DNA from: Comamonadaceae bacterium CG_4_10_14_3_um_filter_60_75
Lineage (GTDB): Bacteria > Pseudomonadota > Gammaproteobacteria > Burkholderiales > Burkholderiaceae_C
Length of the DNA: 5,524 nt
Direction: 5' to 3'
Assembly (NCBI GenBank): GCA_002784245.1
Contig: PFKL01000020.1
Location: 1 to 5,524 of the forward strand
The notes under the pieces were generated by a model that saw only the letters and a program-made list of their open reading frames with translations, did no database searches and had not been told where the DNA came from. Position numbers and translations under genes: made by a program. Positions 4,795 through 5,524 of the stretch are shown one piece after another. How positions within the stretch are numbered: the stretch's first letter is position 1; every line of letters begins with the position of its first letter.

Positions 4795-5524
4795 ATGGCA
4801 CAACGTATCACCATTGACCCGATCACCCGCATCGAGGGTCACCTGCGCATTGACGTCGACATCGACGGCGGCAAGGTCAACAAGGCCTGGTCCTCAGGCC
4901 AGATGTGGCGCGGCGTCGAGCTGATTTTGCTGGGCCGCGACCCGCGCGACGCCTGGGCTATCACCCAGCGCATTTGCGGTGTCTGCACCACGGTGCACGC
5001 CATGGCGTCGGTGCGCGCGGTGGAAAACGCGCTGAACCTGGAGATACCGCTTAACGCGCAGTACATCCGCAACATCATCATGACCGCGCATGCGGTGCAC
5101 GACGCCATCGTCCACTTCTACCACCTGTCGGCGCTGGATTGGGTCGACGTCACCTCGGCGCTCAAGGCCGACCCGGACAAGACGTCGGTATTGGGTGAGA
5201 GTCTGTCAAGCTGGCACCTCAACAGCAAACATGAAATGCGGCGCGTGCACGAGCGTCTGAAACATTTTGTCAATGGCGGTCAGCTGGGCATCTTCACCAA
5301 TGGCTACTGGGGTCACCCGGCCATGAAGCTGACACCCGAGGTGAATTTGCTGGCGGTGGCGCATTACCTGCAAGCGCTGGAGGTGCAGCGTAAAGCCAAC
5401 AAGATCGTGTCGATCCTGGGCTCCAAAACACCGCACATCCAAAATGTGGCGGTTGGCGGTGTGGCCAACCCGCTGGCCACCGATTCGCAAGCGGTGCTCA
5501 CGGTCGAGCGGCTGATGGCCATCA
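4795..5524 (+). CDS. hybC: [NiFe] hydrogenase large subunit, HybC type (3' end missing)
   Basis: The catalytic subunit, which binds the Ni-Fe(CN)2CO site and splits or forms H2. The first 243 residues are present and the frame is open to the window edge. The start MAQRITIDPITRIEGHLRID is nearly that of E. coli HybC. E14 of RIEGH is the conserved glutamate implicated in proton transfer. The N-terminal L1 motif RICGVCTTVH supplies two nickel ligands, C61 and C64, followed by H68. Further HybC-like stretches are NAQYIRNI, HFYHLSALDWVD, GQLGIF-NGYWGHPAMKL and KTPHIQNVAVGGVANP. The C-terminal DPCxxC ligands and the peptide removed by the maturation protease lie outside the window. The ATG is preceded by GGAG (4785-4788) at 6-base spacing. 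The protein has no signal peptide of its own and would be exported with HybO through the small subunit's Tat signal. One local oddity is Gln at position 36 (SGQMWRG), where many homologues have Thr. Confidence 0.96.
   Translation, partial: MAQRITIDPITRIEGHLRIDVDIDGGKVNKAWSSGQMWRGVELILLGRDPRDAWAITQRICGVCTTVHAMASVRAVENALNLEIPLNAQYIRNIIMTAHAVHDAIVHFYHLSALDWVDVTSALKADPDKTSVLGESLSSWHLNSKHEMRRVHERLKHFVNGGQLGIFTNGYWGHPAMKLTPEVNLLAVAHYLQALEVQRKANKIVSILGSKTPHIQNVAVGGVANPLATDSQAVLTVERLMAI

Noticed and set aside
4015..4842. 275-residue minus-strand open frame opposite hybB
   Set aside because: It is His/Gln/Arg-rich because it mirrors the hydrophobic codons of HybB. No ribosome binding site or family resemblance was seen.

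Overview
The window is a nickel and hydrogen locus. It runs from the end of a nickel-uptake ATPase gene, through a convergent nikR regulator gene, into the first four genes of a hybOABC-type membrane-bound [NiFe] hydrogenase operon. Both edges cut genes: the ATPase lacks its N-terminus and the hydrogenase large subunit lacks its C-terminal half. High GC, strong G/C preference at third codon positions, Tat-exported hydrogenase subunits and a -24/-12 promoter all suggest a Gram-negative proteobacterium. A Burkholderiales-like betaproteobacterium is my best guess, from general resemblance only; no marker gene here settles it.

Layout. Bases 1-695 (+) encode the ATPase of an ECF-type cobalt/nickel importer, read as NikO because nikR is next to it. 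Bases 697-1182 (-) encode NikR, convergent with nikO and separated from it by one base. NikR has intact nickel ligands and an unusual histidine-rich C-terminal tail. Bases 1183-1448 form the only real intergenic region, between the divergent nikR and hydrogenase genes. It holds a near-consensus sigma-54 promoter reading into the hydrogenase genes, with several dyads upstream that could be activator or NikR sites. Bases 1449-5524 (+) hold hybO (small subunit), hybA (four-cluster ferredoxin-like subunit), hybB (NrfD-type membrane subunit) and hybC (large subunit, incomplete). They are tightly packed: a 2-base gap, a 4-base overlap and a 12-base gap.

How the genes fit together. The importer supplies Ni2+ and NikR senses it. 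The metal goes into the HybC active site, where H2 is oxidised in the periplasm. Electrons would pass through the three Fe-S clusters of HybO and the clusters of HybA to HybB, which exchanges them with membrane quinone. HybO has only the four standard cysteines at the proximal cluster and lacks the two extra cysteines of O2-tolerant membrane-bound hydrogenases. This predicts an O2-sensitive, E. coli hydrogenase-2-like enzyme used under low oxygen.

I see no mobile element, CRISPR array, RNA gene or clearly new system. The points most worth a second look are the NikR histidine tail, the sigma-54 promoter on a Hyd-2-type operon, and the dyads upstream of it.
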